Assembly (NCBI RefSeq): GCF_002286985.1
Contig: NZ_NSKC01000001.1
Coordinates: 62,001 to 126,000, forward strand
Direction: 5' to 3'
Length of the DNA stretch: 64,000 bases
From: Halorubrum salipaludis
GTDB taxonomy: Archaea; Halobacteriota; Halobacteria; Halobacteriales; Haloferacaceae
Part shown: in pieces, positions 34,607-42,972 of the stretch
Layout: every line of letters begins with the position of its first letter
Numbering within the stretch: position 1 is the stretch's first letter
Notes under the pieces: model-generated
Told to the model about the DNA's origin: nothing
Databases searched by the model: none
Seen by the model: only the letters and a program-made list of their open reading frames with translations
Position numbers and translations under genes: made by a program

Positions 34607-35650
34607 TCAGCCGTCGAGCCCGAGGAGGTCGAACGGATAGCCGTTGTCGTTGTCGTCGGCCTGCTCGTAGACGACGCGGGCGGCGGCCACGTCCTGGATC
34701 GCGAGGCCGGTGGAGTCGAAGACGGTGACGCCGTCGACGCCCTCGCCGTCCGCGGTGCCGACGGTCCCCGCGCGTCCCGGCCGGCGGCCGACGACGATCT
34801 CGCCGATCTCGCCGTAGATGTCGTCGTCGGTCAGGTCGCCCGCGGCGTAGGGGACGTTGATCTCGCCGGAGTGGGTGCACTGCTCGTGGTCGTCGATGAC
34901 GATCGTCGCGTCGAGGAGGAGGTCGTCCGCGAGCTCGTGTTTGCCGGCCGCGTCCGCGCCCATCGCGTTGACGTGGGTGTGTTCGCCCACGTCGTCGGGG
35001 CCGACGATGGGGTCCTCCACGGGGGTCACCGTCGAGAGTACGTCGCAGTGGCCGGCCTCCGCGATCGAGCCCGCTCGCACGTCGAACCGGTCCTCGAAGG
35101 CGTCGATGAAGTTCGCGACGCGCTCCTCGTCGAGGTCGCTCACGACGACCTCTTCGATGTCGCGCACCGCGGCGATTGCTTCGAGCTGGGTGTACGACTG
35201 GACGCCGGCGCCGACGATCCCGAGCGAGCTCGCGTCCGGGACCGCCAGCTCGTCGGTGGCGACCGCGGCCGCCGCGCCCGTGCGCTTCATCGTGAGCGTC
35301 GTGCCGTCGAGGACCGCCAGCGGGAACGCGGTCTCGGGGTCCGAGTAGATCATCGTCCCCATCACGGTCGGGAGGTCGTGGTCGGCGGGGTTGTCCGTGT
35401 GGACGTTCACCCACTTGATCCCGGCCGCGTCCCAGCCGGTGTCCTCGTCGGTGTCTTCGGTCCGTACGTCGAGGTAGGCCGGCATCGACCGGAAGTCGCC
35501 GTTGTACTCGGGGAGGTCGATGTACGACTTCGCCGGCATCTTGGCGTTGCCGCGCTCGTAGGCCGTGAACGCGCCCCGCACCGCGTCGATGACGCGGTCC
35601 ATGCGTGCGTTCTCGTCGACGTCGTCCGCGTTCAAAAGCAGCGTCTGCAT
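34607..35650 (-). CDS. Ornithine cyclodeaminase / alanine dehydrogenase family protein
   Basis: A 347-residue member of the OCD/mu-crystallin family. The N-terminal [13 protein letters not shown] and [12 protein letters not shown] form the substrate side. The NAD loop is [15 protein letters not shown] (about residues 143-157), with [13 protein letters not shown] just before. Members catalyse ornithine to proline, alanine dehydrogenation or imine reduction; motifs alone do not separate these. It is followed downstream by DHFR on the same strand with a 43-bp gap. Confidence 0.85.
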   Translation of the reverse strand: MQTLLLNADDVDENARMDRVIDAVRGAFTAYERGNAKMPAKSYIDLPEYNGDFRSMPAYLDVRTEDTDEDTGWDAAGIKWVNVHTDNPADHDLPTVMGTMIYSDPETAFPLAVLDGTTLTMKRTGAAAAVATDELAVPDASSLGIVGAGVQSYTQLEAIAAVRDIEEVVVSDLDEERVANFIDAFEDRFDVRAGSIAEAGHCDVLSTVTPVEDPIVGPDDVGEHTHVNAMGADAAGKHELADDLLLDATIVIDDHEQCTHSGEINVPYAAGDLTDDDIYGEIGEIVVGRRPGRAGTVGTADGEGVDGVTVFDSTGLAIQDVAAARVVYEQADDNDNGYPFDLLGLDG

Positions 35651-35730
35651 GTCGCAAGCTTTGCCGGAGGGGTACTTGAAGGCTATTGAATCGGCGTCGG
35701 ACCACGAGGCGATCGGTACGGCTGATGACT

Positions 35731-35994
35731 GCGGTGGCGCGCGCCTCCGAGCGGCCGCTTCAAAGCGGCCGCGAGGAGCGCGTGCGAGGGACGCGGTGAG
35801 CGCTCGGAGAGCGCGAACCGCGAGGCTGGGGAGGAGTGAGGTGCGGTGCTGTGTGGGGCGGGGTGGGACTCAAAGGGGCAGCCGCGAGGCGGGCAGAGGC
35901 GACGTAAGCACCGCAACGAGGGAGCGAACGGAGTGAGCGACCGAGTGAGGAGCGCAGCGAGCGTCTGCCCGCCTCGCGGCTGGGGCTTTGGAGG
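35731..35994 (+). ncRNA. Structured repeat RNA element, copy D
   Basis: It begins GCGGTGGCGCGCGCC. Hairpin 1 is GCGGCCGCTT-CA-AAGCGGCCGC and the second stem is replaced by ACGCGGT...ACCGCG, both different from other copies but still paired. The shared block CGAGGCTGGGGAGGAGTG follows. The closing stem pairs 35879-35897 (CAGCCGCGAGGCGGGCAGA) with 35964-35982 at 19 of 19 positions. The inner part is the purine-rich AAGCACCGCAACGAGGGAGC block. No clear TATA box precedes it, unlike copies A, B, E and F. Its 3' block begins a 72-bp tandem array. Confidence 0.72.
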
Positions 35995-36209
35995 TCTCGT
36001 CCGCGTCGATCAGCGATTTATAAGCGAGCACGTCGTCGTATGGCCGAGCGGCTGGGGCTTTGGAGGTCTCGTCTGCGTCGATCAGCGGTTTATAAGCGAG
36101 CACGTCGTCGTATGGCCGAGCGGCTGGGGCTTAGGAGGTCTCGTCTGCGTCGATCAGCGGTTTATAAGCGAGCACGTCGTCGTATGGCCGAGCGGCTGGG
36201 CTTCAGGGA
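35977..36209 (+). repeat. 72-bp tandem array extending RNA copy D
   Basis: CGGCTGGGGC recurs at 35977, 36049 and 36121, and a diverged CGGCTGGGCTTC at 36193, each exactly 72 bp apart. Each unit contains CTTTGGAGGTCTCGT (CTTAGG in unit 3), GTCGATCAGCG, the TATA-like TTTATAAGCGAGC and TCGTCGTATGGCCGAG. There are no unique spacers, so this is not a CRISPR array. The unit has the same plan as the 57-bp array after copy F. Confidence 0.9.
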
Positions 36210-36305
36210 AGGCGTTCGCCGCGGCAGTAGGGCCTGATGAGTAATAGTCCGAGCTCGCGTCCAGTCGGGAACACGATTATACCGACTCCCTGCCCAGATC
36301 GACCC

Positions 36306-37118
36306 ATGAGTCTCTCGCTCGACGCCGACCAGCTCGACCGGTACTCCAGGCACGTGATCATGGACGAGGTCGGGCCGGAGGGGCAGAAGCGGCTGCTCGA
36401 CGCCCGCGCGCTCGTGGTCGGCGCCGGCGGGCTCGGGGCGCCGGTCATCCAGTACCTCGCGGCCGCGGGCGTCGGCACGCTCGGGATCGTCGACGACGAC
36501 GTGGTCGAGCGCTCGAACCTCCAGCGACAGGTGATCCACGGTGACAGCGACGTGGGGGAGCCGAAGGTCGAGTCGGCGGCGCGGTACGTCGACCGACTCA
36601 ACCCCGACATCGACGTGGAGACCCACGAGACCCGGCTCGACGAGGGGAACGTCCGCGATCTGCTCGCCGGCTACGACCTCGTCGTCGACTGCGCCGACAA
36701 CTTCCGGACCCGGTACGTCGTCAACGACGCGGCGCGGATCGAGGGGCTTCCGGTCGTTCACGGCGCCATCTACAAGTTCGAGGGGCAGGCGACGACGCTC
36801 GTCCCCGAGGGGCCCTGCTACCGGTGTCTGTTCCCGGAGGCGCCGGAGCCGGGGACGGTGCCCGACTGCGCGGCGACCGGGGTGCTCGGCGTGCTCCCCG
36901 GGACGGTCGGATGCATTCAGGCGACCGAGGCGATCAAGCTCCTGCTCGATGCCGGCGACCCGCTGGAGGGACGGGTGCTCTTCTACGACGCGATGGACAT
37001 GAGCTTCGAGTCCGTGCCCTATCGGCGGAACCCCGACTGCCCGGTCTGTGGCGAGGGCGGCATCGAGACGATCGAGGGGATCGACTACTCGGGCGGCTGC
37101 CGGGTCGACGCGGACTGA
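36306..37118 (+). CDS. ubaA: SAMP-activating E1-like enzyme UbaA
   Basis: A 270-residue MoeB/ThiF/E1-like adenylyltransferase. It has the ATP loop VVGAGGLGAPVIQYLAAAGVG (residues about 37-57, shown in part), DDDVVERSNLQRQ, the adenylation and catalytic Cys region PDCAATGVLGVLPG, and zinc pairs CYRC and CPVC. UbaA activates SAMP1/2 for protein conjugation, tRNA thiolation and molybdopterin synthesis. The ATG at 36306 has ATTATACC about 28 bp upstream, giving a leaderless transcript. It is 5 kb from the samp2 gene. Confidence 0.9.
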   Translation: MSLSLDADQLDRYSRHVIMDEVGPEGQKRLLDARALVVGAGGLGAPVIQYLAAAGVGTLGIVDDDVVERSNLQRQVIHGDSDVGEPKVESAARYVDRLNPDIDVETHETRLDEGNVRDLLAGYDLVVDCADNFRTRYVVNDAARIEGLPVVHGAIYKFEGQATTLVPEGPCYRCLFPEAPEPGTVPDCAATGVLGVLPGTVGCIQATEAIKLLLDAGDPLEGRVLFYDAMDMSFESVPYRRNPDCPVCGEGGIETIEGIDYSGGCRVDAD

Positions 37119-37140
37119 CCGCACCGCAAGGGGTTCGCGA

Positions 37141-37235
37141 CGAACCCGCGACGAACCCGCGACGAACCCGCGACGAACCCGCGACGAACCCGCGACGAAC
37201 CCGCGACGAACCCGCGACGAACCCGCGACGAACCG
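37141..37235. repeat. 11-bp tandem repeat (8.5 copies)
   Basis: CGAACCCGCGA is repeated eight times without a mismatch, then a partial ninth (CGAACCG). It lies between the stop of ubaA and the convergent zinc-ribbon gene. Since 11 is not a multiple of 3, it is not a protein repeat. It is a likely variable-number tandem repeat; a role in termination is possible but not shown. Confidence 0.92.
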
Positions 37236-37249
37236 CCGGCGCGGCGGCC

Positions 37250-37651
37250 TCACAGCGACCGATTCGTCATCGCCGCCCCCGCGGTGCCGCCCGCTCCGTC
37301 GTCGACGAAGCCGGAGCGAACGCACCACCGGCAGTAGTGGTAGCCGGTCCGGTTCTCCGCGCCGCAGTGCCGGCAGACGACCGTCTCGCCGTTGGCGTCG
37401 AGCGGCGGCGGGTCGCCGGCCGGCCCCTCCTCTCCCGCGGTCACCGCGAGTCCCGTCGCCCCGTCGCCGGGCGGGTCCGGATCGGCTTTCGGGTCCGGAT
37501 CGGCCTTCGCCTCCTCGGGTACCTCCCGCGCCGATCCGAGGAAGTCGGCGGGATCGCGGTCCCCGCGCGTGAACAGCCACGCGAACGCGAGGTTGATCAG
37601 GGCCACCGCGCCGAGGATCGCGACGACCGGGACGATTTCTGCGCCCGTCAT
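37250..37651 (-). CDS. Membrane-anchored zinc-ribbon protein
   Basis: A 133-residue protein with an N-terminal TM (about 5-27, IVPVVAILGAVALINLAFAW), a repetitive acidic linker (KADPDPKADPDPPG) and a zinc ribbon CRHCGAENRTGYHYCRWC near residues 90-107. It resembles the protein encoded at 4687 in plan. The ATG at 37651 is chosen because the 12 residues before it are basic and outside the fold. Function is unknown. Confidence 0.72.
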   Translation of the reverse strand: MTGAEIVPVVAILGAVALINLAFAWLFTRGDRDPADFLGSAREVPEEAKADPDPKADPDPPGDGATGLAVTAGEEGPAGDPPPLDANGETVVCRHCGAENRTGYHYCRWCVRSGFVDDGAGGTAGAAMTNRSL

Positions 37652-37748
37652 GTGTCGTGTGTTAGCACGCAAAGGATATAGGCGCAACGGTGGCGCGGAG
37701 GGCGCGTTCCCCGGTCACTTTATGCTCCCCCGTCGAAGGCGGACGCGC

Positions 37749-38129
37749 ATGAAGGAGACAGTCCACACCGACGCGGCCCCCGCGGCGGTCGGCGCGTACA
37801 GTCAGGCGACGACGGACGGCGACCTCGTGTTCACGGCCGGGCAGATCGCGTTGACGCCGGACGGGGACCTCCGCGACGACGCGTCGGTCGCGGAACAGAC
37901 TGAACAGGTCCTCAACAACCTCGTGGCGGTGCTCGACGAGGCGGGCGCGGCGCCGGAGGACGTGCTCAAAACGACCGTCTTCCTCGCCGACATCGACGAC
38001 TTCGACGAGATGAACGAGACGTATGCGGACTACTTCGACGAGTCGCCGCCCGCCCGGTCGGCCGTGGAGGTCGGGGCGCTCCCGAAGGGCGCCGACGTGG
38101 AGATCGAGGCCGTCGCCGTCGTCGAGTAG
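37749..38129 (+). CDS. ridA: RidA/YjgF family enamine/imine deaminase
   Basis: A 126-residue RidA protein: it hydrolyses reactive enamines and imines formed by PLP enzymes. The family pattern is intact: AVGAYSQAT, LVFTAGQIAL, VLNNLVAVLDEAG, VLKTTVFLADIDDFDEMN, YFDESPPARSAVEVGALPK and the C-terminal VEIEAVAVVE. The Arg in PARSAVEV is the substrate carboxylate ligand. A hydrophobic protein gene begins immediately after its stop. Confidence 0.93.
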   Translation: MKETVHTDAAPAAVGAYSQATTDGDLVFTAGQIALTPDGDLRDDASVAEQTEQVLNNLVAVLDEAGAAPEDVLKTTVFLADIDDFDEMNETYADYFDESPPARSAVEVGALPKGADVEIEAVAVVE

Positions 38130-38435
38130 ATGGCGGACGGCTCCGTCGAGAGGGCCGGAAGCGGCGAGGCCGAAAGCGGCGAGGCCGAAAGCGGCGGATC
38201 CGGCGATCCGCCCGGCGTCCCGGCAACCCCTCGGGCGAGGGCCCGGTCCGCCGCCCTGTGGGGCCTCGTCGGCGGGTTCGCGTTCCTCGTGCTCGCACAG
38301 GGGTACCTGCTCCTCGACGGCGACCTCCCGTTCGGATACGCCGAGCTGTTCGCGATCGCGGGGGCGATCGCCGTCGCGTCCGGCGGGATCGCGTACGCGA
38401 CCGAGCACCGACTCCACGCGAAAAGAAGGACTTAA
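38130..38435 (+). CDS. Small two-helix membrane protein
   Basis: A 101-residue protein that starts right after the RidA stop, so it is probably co-transcribed. A low-complexity N-terminus (GSGEAESGEAESGGSG) precedes two transmembrane helices (about 43-62 and 70-90). It belongs to the many short membrane proteins of haloarchaea with no assigned role. Confidence 0.65.
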   Translation: MADGSVERAGSGEAESGEAESGGSGDPPGVPATPRARARSAALWGLVGGFAFLVLAQGYLLLDGDLPFGYAELFAIAGAIAVASGGIAYATEHRLHAKRRT

Positions 38436-38463
38436 CAGTCCCACCGGATTACCTCAATCCGGA

Positions 38464-38545
38464 GCCAGGATGGCCGAGTGGTAAGGCGCACGCCTGGAAA
38501 GCGTGTTCCCTTCCGGGATCGGGGGTTCAAATCCCTCTCCTGGCG
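38464..38545 (+). tRNA. tRNA-Ser (GGA anticodon)
   Basis: The acceptor GCCAGGA pairs with TCCTGGC. The D arm is GGCCGAGTGGTAAGGC. The anticodon stem-loop CGCCTGGAAAGCG gives GGA. The long variable arm (TGTTCCCTTCCGGGATC region) is diagnostic of tRNA-Ser, and the T arm is GGGGGTTCAAATCCCTC. There is no intron. The final 22 bases are repeated 140 bp downstream. Confidence 0.93.
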
Positions 38546-38700
38546 TTTCTTGTCGACGCCGACTACGAGCGAGGAGCGGAGCGACGAGCGAGTCCGGCGT
38601 CGACGAACCCGGACGTGGATTTGAACCAGGGAGTGGAGCGAGCGAAGCGAGCGGAACAACTGTGGTTCAAATCCCTCTCCTGGCGTTTGTTGTCGACGCC
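38524..38700. repeat. Duplicated tRNA-Ser 3' end with inverted repeats
   Basis: A 37-bp direct repeat at 38524-38560 and 38664-38700, with one mismatch, begins with the T arm and acceptor of the tRNA (GGTTCAAATCCCTCTCC...) and runs 15 bp past it. Between the copies, GGATTTGAACCA (38617-38628) is an exact inverse of TGGTTCAAATCC (38663-38674), and GTCGACGCCG has an inverse partner CGGCGTCGAC. It looks like an integration scar or a hairpin-forming duplication. Confidence 0.85.
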
Positions 38701-38804
38701 TTCGAACTCCCAGCGTCGCGTATCGACGCTGATCGGTCGTGTGTAGACGTTCTCGCACACCGACACAAGACTCATATGTATGGGTAATGTTGACACAGGT
38801 GACG

Positions 38805-38972
38805 ATGCCAGACACGAAATCAGGTCGCGAGCGGAAAGGGAGGAACAAGCGCCGGCAGTTGGAGAGTCGCCTCAACCGACGCGAGCTCGACGCCGCCGAC
38901 GAACCGCCGGAACCGACGATCGACGAGGTCGACTCGGAGTACCTCACCGAGACCGACGAGCTCGATCGGTGA
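38805..38972 (+). CDS. Short basic/acidic haloarchaeal protein
   Basis: A 55-residue protein with a basic first half (MPDTKSGRERKGRNKRRQLE) and acidic second half (DEPPEPTIDEVDSEYLTE). The start is at 38805 because CATATGTAT at 38773-38781 lies about 27 bp upstream, as in leaderless genes. The charged two-part pattern appears conserved in character, but no family or function was recognised. Confidence 0.6.
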   Translation: MPDTKSGRERKGRNKRRQLESRLNRRELDAADEPPEPTIDEVDSEYLTETDELDR

Positions 38973-39304
38973 CCGATCGCGGCCGACCCCGCTTTTCCGT
39001 TTTCGTTCGATAGTTCACAGCGGCGTCCCTGAAGCGACCGACAGCGAACCGCGACAACGGCGTTCCAGCAGCGGTGCTCCCGCCGGGAGCGTTCCTCGAT
39101 CCGACGACCGCGTGGATCCGTATATAAATCGGTTAGATACGGGCGTTCGATCGCACCGAAGTCCCGTGCTAACGATACACACAAATGTCGGTCGAAGGCC
39201 GTGGAGTACTGCGGTTTCTCCGGCAGCTAATCGGGCCGTGACGGCGTCGGGCGAACGCCGATCAACGACATATTTATATAGAATCACAATCAATCAAGCG
39301 GTGT
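38973..39304 (+). promoter_or_regulatory. Upstream region of the thermosome gene
   Basis: A 332-bp region without a gene. A strong TATA box TATTTATATA at 39271-39280 lies 24 bp before the ATG and would give a nearly leaderless thermosome mRNA. The rest of the stretch shows no feature I can identify. Confidence 0.6.
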
Positions 39305-40963
39305 ATGAGTCAGCGAATGCAGCAGGGTCAGCCGATGATCATCATGGGCGACGACGCCCAGCGCGTCAAGGACAAGGACGCACAGGAGTACAACATCTCC
39401 GCGGCGCGCGGCGTCGCCGAGTCCGTACGCTCGACGCTCGGGCCGAAAGGGATGGACAAGATGCTCGTCGACTCGATGGGCGACGTCACCATCACGAACG
39501 ACGGCGTCACCATCCTGCAGACGATGGACATCGACAACCCGACCGCCGAGATGATCGTCGAGGTCGCCGAGACCCAGGAGGACGAGGCCGGCGACGGCAC
39601 GACGAGCGCGGTCGCAATCGCGGGCGAGCTCCTCAAGAACGCCGAGGACCTCCTCGAGCAGGACATCCACCCGACGGCCGTCATCAAGGGCTTCAACCTC
39701 GCGAGCGAGTACGCCCGCGAACAGGTCGACGAGGTCGCCACCGCGGTCGACCCCGACGACACAGAGACCCTGAAGAGCGTCGCCGAGACGTCGATGACCG
39801 GCAAGGGCGCGGAGCTCGACAAGGACGTGCTCGCCGACCTCGTCGTCCGCGCGATCCAGGGCGTCACGGTCGAGGCCGACGACAGCTCCCACGTCGTCGA
39901 TCTGGCGAACCTCAACATCGAGACGCGCACCGGCCGCGCGGCCGGCGAGTCCCGGCTCCTCTCCGGTGCCGTCGTCGACAAGGACCCGGTCCACGAGGAC
40001 ATGCCGACCGACTTCGAGGCGGCCGACGTCCTCCTGCTCAACGACCCGATCGAGGTCGAGGAGGCCGACGTCGACACCGCCGTCAACGTCGAGTCCCCCG
40101 ACCAGCTCCAGCGCTTCCTCGATAAAGAGGAGGAGGAGCTCCGCGAGAAGGTCGACAAGATCGTCGAGTCGGGCGCCGACGTGGTCTTCTGTCAGAAGGG
40201 GATCGACGACCTCGCCCAGCACTACCTCGCGAAGGAGGGTATCCTCGCGGTCCGCCGGACGAAGAAGTCCGACCTGACCTTCCTCAAGAACGTGCTCGGC
40301 GCGCCGATCGTCAGCGACCTCGACTCGCTCACGGCCGACGACCTCGCGGTCGGCTCGGTCACCCGCGACACTGAGGAGGAGCTGTTCTACGTCGAGGGCG
40401 AGGACGCCCACGGCGTCACGCTCCTCCTGTACGGTACCACCGAGCACGTCGTCGACGAGCTCGAACGCGGCATTCAGGACGCGATCGACGTGGTCTCGAC
40501 GACCGTCTCCGACGGGCGCACCCTGCCCGGCGGCGGCGCCATCGAGGTCGAGCTCGCCCGCCGGCTGCGCGACTACGCGGACTCCGTCTCCGGCCGCGAG
40601 CAGCTCGCCGTCGAGGCGTTCGCCGACTCGCTCGAGCTGATCCCGCGCGTGCTCGCCGAGAACGCCGGGCTCGACGCCATCGACCTGCTCGTCGACCTGC
40701 GCGCGGCCCACGAGGCCGGCGACACCGACGCCGGGCTGAACGTCTTCTCCGGCGAGGTCGAGAACACGACCGAGGCCGGCGTCGTCGAGACGGCCCACGC
40801 GAAGGAGCAGGCGATTGCCTCCGCCGCCGAGGCCGCGAACCTCGTGCTGAAAATCGACGACATCATCTCCGCGGGCGACCTCTCGACCGGCGGCGACGAC
40901 GACGAGGGCGGCGCCCCCGCCGGCGGCATGGGCGGTATGGGCGGCATGGGCGGTGCGATGTGA
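39305..40963 (+). CDS. thsA: Thermosome subunit (group II chaperonin)
   Basis: A 552-residue group II chaperonin subunit that folds proteins in a cytoplasmic double-ring. Hallmarks: SVRSTLGPKGMDKMLVDSMG, the phosphate loop NDGVTILQTM, the nucleotide motif DEAGDGTTSAVAIAGELL, and a C-terminal GGM repeat tail (GGMGGMGGMGGAM). Length is normal. Haloarchaea usually have two or three paralogues, so the subunit letter is provisional. The strong TATA box suits heat-inducible expression. Confidence 0.95.
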   Translation: MSQRMQQGQPMIIMGDDAQRVKDKDAQEYNISAARGVAESVRSTLGPKGMDKMLVDSMGDVTITNDGVTILQTMDIDNPTAEMIVEVAETQEDEAGDGTTSAVAIAGELLKNAEDLLEQDIHPTAVIKGFNLASEYAREQVDEVATAVDPDDTETLKSVAETSMTGKGAELDKDVLADLVVRAIQGVTVEADDSSHVVDLANLNIETRTGRAAGESRLLSGAVVDKDPVHEDMPTDFEAADVLLLNDPIEVEEADVDTAVNVESPDQLQRFLDKEEEELREKVDKIVESGADVVFCQKGIDDLAQHYLAKEGILAVRRTKKSDLTFLKNVLGAPIVSDLDSLTADDLAVGSVTRDTEEELFYVEGEDAHGVTLLLYGTTEHVVDELERGIQDAIDVVSTTVSDGRTLPGGGAIEVELARRLRDYADSVSGREQLAVEAFADSLELIPRVLAENAGLDAIDLLVDLRAAHEAGDTDAGLNVFSGEVENTTEAGVVETAHAKEQAIASAAEAANLVLKIDDIISAGDLSTGGDDDEGGAPAGGMGGMGGMGGAM

Positions 40964-41205
40964 GCTTCGGATAGGACACAGCACACACTCAGCCGTTCCG
41001 GCCGCGTACCGCCGTTCGAACACGCACGCTCGCGTTCCCCTGGTTTCGTTTTTTGGCTCTGTCGAATCCCTAGCGATTGATGTACTCTAGCAGTCGATTA
41101 GACATGGCGGCGATCGATAACGGGAGTAGGTAATGCAGATCAGTGGCGATGAGAGCATATTTAAAAGGAGTATGAGCGGGGACAACGATTGATTATAAAT
41201 GATCT

Positions 41206-41451
41206 GCGGTGGCGCGTGCCTGCGAGCGTGCCGCCGAAGGCGGCCGCGAGCAGCACCGCGCGAGGGAGTCGCTGGCGGCGACAGCCGCCAGCGACGAGGC
41301 TGGGGAGGCGTGAGGCGCGGTTGCGGAGCGGTCGGGAGGATCCAAAGGGGCAGCCGCGAGGACGAAGCTCGGCGTAGTAAGGACCGCAGCGAGCACCGCG
41401 AGCGAGGAGCGCAGCAAGCCGCGCGAGTCGTCGCGGCTGGAGCTTTGCAGG
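41206..41451 (+). ncRNA. Structured repeat RNA element, copy E
   Basis: It begins GCGGTGGCGCGTGCC after TTATAAA at 41194-41200. Hairpin 2 is GTCGCTGGCGGC-GACA-GCCGCCAGCGAC: stem length as in copies A and B but with a changed inner pair set and loop. The shared block GACGAGGCTGGGGAGG follows. The closing stem starts at 41351 (CAGCCGCGA against TCGCGGCTG) but is interrupted further in. The 3' block is CGGCTGGAGCTTTGCAGG. Flanks resemble those of copy B over about 90 bp upstream and 70 bp downstream. Confidence 0.68.
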
Positions 41452-41652
41452 TCTTCACCACAGTGCCGTCGCTCACGTAGATCCAGCCGACAGCAACACC
41501 ACTCTCTCACTAATAAACAATCACACCACAAACGTGCGAAGACCTACTCCCGATCTCGATCAAACGCATCGTTCGCCGATCAACTGCGCTACGACGGCGC
41601 CGCCGCTCGCGATTGATAAACGGAAGAAGTCGATCGGAGATCGCGGTCGGGC

Positions 41653-42243
41653 TTACTTGCCCTGACGGTCGTTGCCGGTGACGCTCGGGCGGGTCTTCTC
41701 GGTACCCTTCCCGCGCGTGCGCTGACCGCGGCCCTTGGTGCCGGCGGAGGTGAGCCCGCGGTACGCGCGCCCCTTGTGGTCGTCCGAGGCGATCCATCCG
41801 AGATCGTCGTCGTTCTCGATCGCGGGGTGGTTCGGGTCCACCAGAATCACTTCGTGCCACTTCTGGGAGCCGTCCTCGCCGACCCAGTAGGAGTTGAGCA
41901 CGCGGAGGTTCCGGTACTTGCGCGAGGCGCGCTCCTCCGAGATGCGCTGGATCGACTTGCGCCGCGAGAGGCGGTTGACGCCCTGACGCTTCGAGCGACG
42001 ACCGGCCTTGTGGCGCTGTTTGCGCGAGCCGCCCTTGCGGACGCTCACGCGGGCGACGATGACGCCCTGCTTGGCCTTGTAGCCGAGCTCACGGGCCTTG
42101 TCGAGGCGCGTGGGGCGCTCGATGCGCTCGATGGCGCCCTCGTCGCGCCACTCCTGTTTGCGCTGCCACTGCAGCTCTGCGAGTTTCCCCTCCTTGGGGG
42201 ACCGCCACGCCTCCTTGATGTGCGAGTAGAAGCTTCGTGCCAT
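41653..42243 (-). CDS. rpl15e: 50S ribosomal protein L15e
   Basis: A 196-residue basic ribosomal protein with the characteristic start MARSFYSHIKEAWRSPKEGK, the GVIVARVSVRKGGSRKQRHK core and the RSKRQGVNRLSRRKSIQRI stretch. It belongs to the large subunit of archaea and eukaryotes. Convergent with the thermosome gene, with RNA element E in between. Length is normal. Confidence 0.97.
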   Translation of the reverse strand: MARSFYSHIKEAWRSPKEGKLAELQWQRKQEWRDEGAIERIERPTRLDKARELGYKAKQGVIVARVSVRKGGSRKQRHKAGRRSKRQGVNRLSRRKSIQRISEERASRKYRNLRVLNSYWVGEDGSQKWHEVILVDPNHPAIENDDDLGWIASDDHKGRAYRGLTSAGTKGRGQRTRGKGTEKTRPSVTGNDRQGK

Positions 42244-42762
42244 ATGTTGTCCGCGGACGGTTGCGATTCAGCCGCGAAGCGGCCACATGTCGTCTCGTCC
42301 CGGAGCGCGGCGTCGACGACTATTGCGTCGAGGCCGACCCCGGCGGCGAGTGCCCGCTGTGTCCGCACCAGCGAGTTGCCCGTATTTCCCGCGGTTCGCC
42401 CTTAACCGCTTCGCTACGGCGGTCGCGTGGGGGAGGGTGACAAGAAGTGCGTGGCCCGTGGGTGAGAAGTTCGAGGCGTCGGATCAGCGCGTCTGCGCTC
42501 GGGGCGCCACCGAAACCGTTAGCACTCCCGCGCGTGTGGATCCGAGCGGGCATTGCGCCCCCGCTGGCGACCGGGCATGGTAGGGTATTTCGCCAGGTCG
42601 TCCGCGGTCGGTCTTCGGCGTCGACGCCCGCGCTCGCGGAGGAACCGTGCTCTCGAGCGACGGCGCACGACGGACGTCCGATCTGGAGACGTTCAGGATC
42701 GGTGCTCTTCGAGGAATACTCGGATAATAACACTCATACGCCAGCGTCGTCTCCGCCGCGGT
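42244..42762. other. Intergenic stretch without identified features
   Basis: About 520 bp between divergent rpl15e and the RHH gene. No tRNA, repeat element or convincing coding frame was found. The last 40 bp contain a promoter-like GGATAATAAC about 32 bp before the RHH start. The high GC content produces long open frames here, but they lack codon bias and family features. Confidence 0.5.
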
Positions 42763-42972
42763 ATGCCTAAGATAAGCGTCGAGATCCCGGGCGAGCTGCT
42801 CGACGACCTCGACGAGCACGTCGGCGATGACGGGAAATTCGTGAACCGCAGCGACGCCGTCCGCGCGTCTATCCGCAAGACCCTCGACGTGCTCGACGAG
42901 ATCGACGCCCGTCACGACCGGCTGGAGGACGGAGACGAAACCGCTCGCGGCGACGGGGGAGACGATGAGTAG
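42763..42972 (+). CDS. Ribbon-helix-helix (CopG-type) DNA-binding protein
   Basis: A 69-residue protein with a canonical RHH fold: PKISVEIPGELLDDLDEHVG, FVNRSDAVRASIRKTLDVL, then a short acidic tail. It overlaps the transporter gene by 8 bp, so they share a transcript. It may regulate the transporter or be a general RHH regulator. It lacks a toxin partner, so an antitoxin role is unlikely. Confidence 0.85.
   Translation: MPKISVEIPGELLDDLDEHVGDDGKFVNRSDAVRASIRKTLDVLDEIDARHDRLEDGDETARGDGGDDE

Noticed and set aside
35977-36209. CRISPR array
   Set aside because: Units are joined without unique spacers, contain TATA-like boxes, and no cas genes are present. The period is the same for the whole unit.
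38432-39184. Minus-strand open frame overlapping tRNA-Ser
   Set aside because: It crosses the tRNA gene and the tRNA-end duplication; its sequence has no independent coding evidence.
42244-42762. Coding or tRNA gene in the rpl15e-RHH interval
   Set aside because: Open frames exist on both strands but without homology features, and no cloverleaf could be found.
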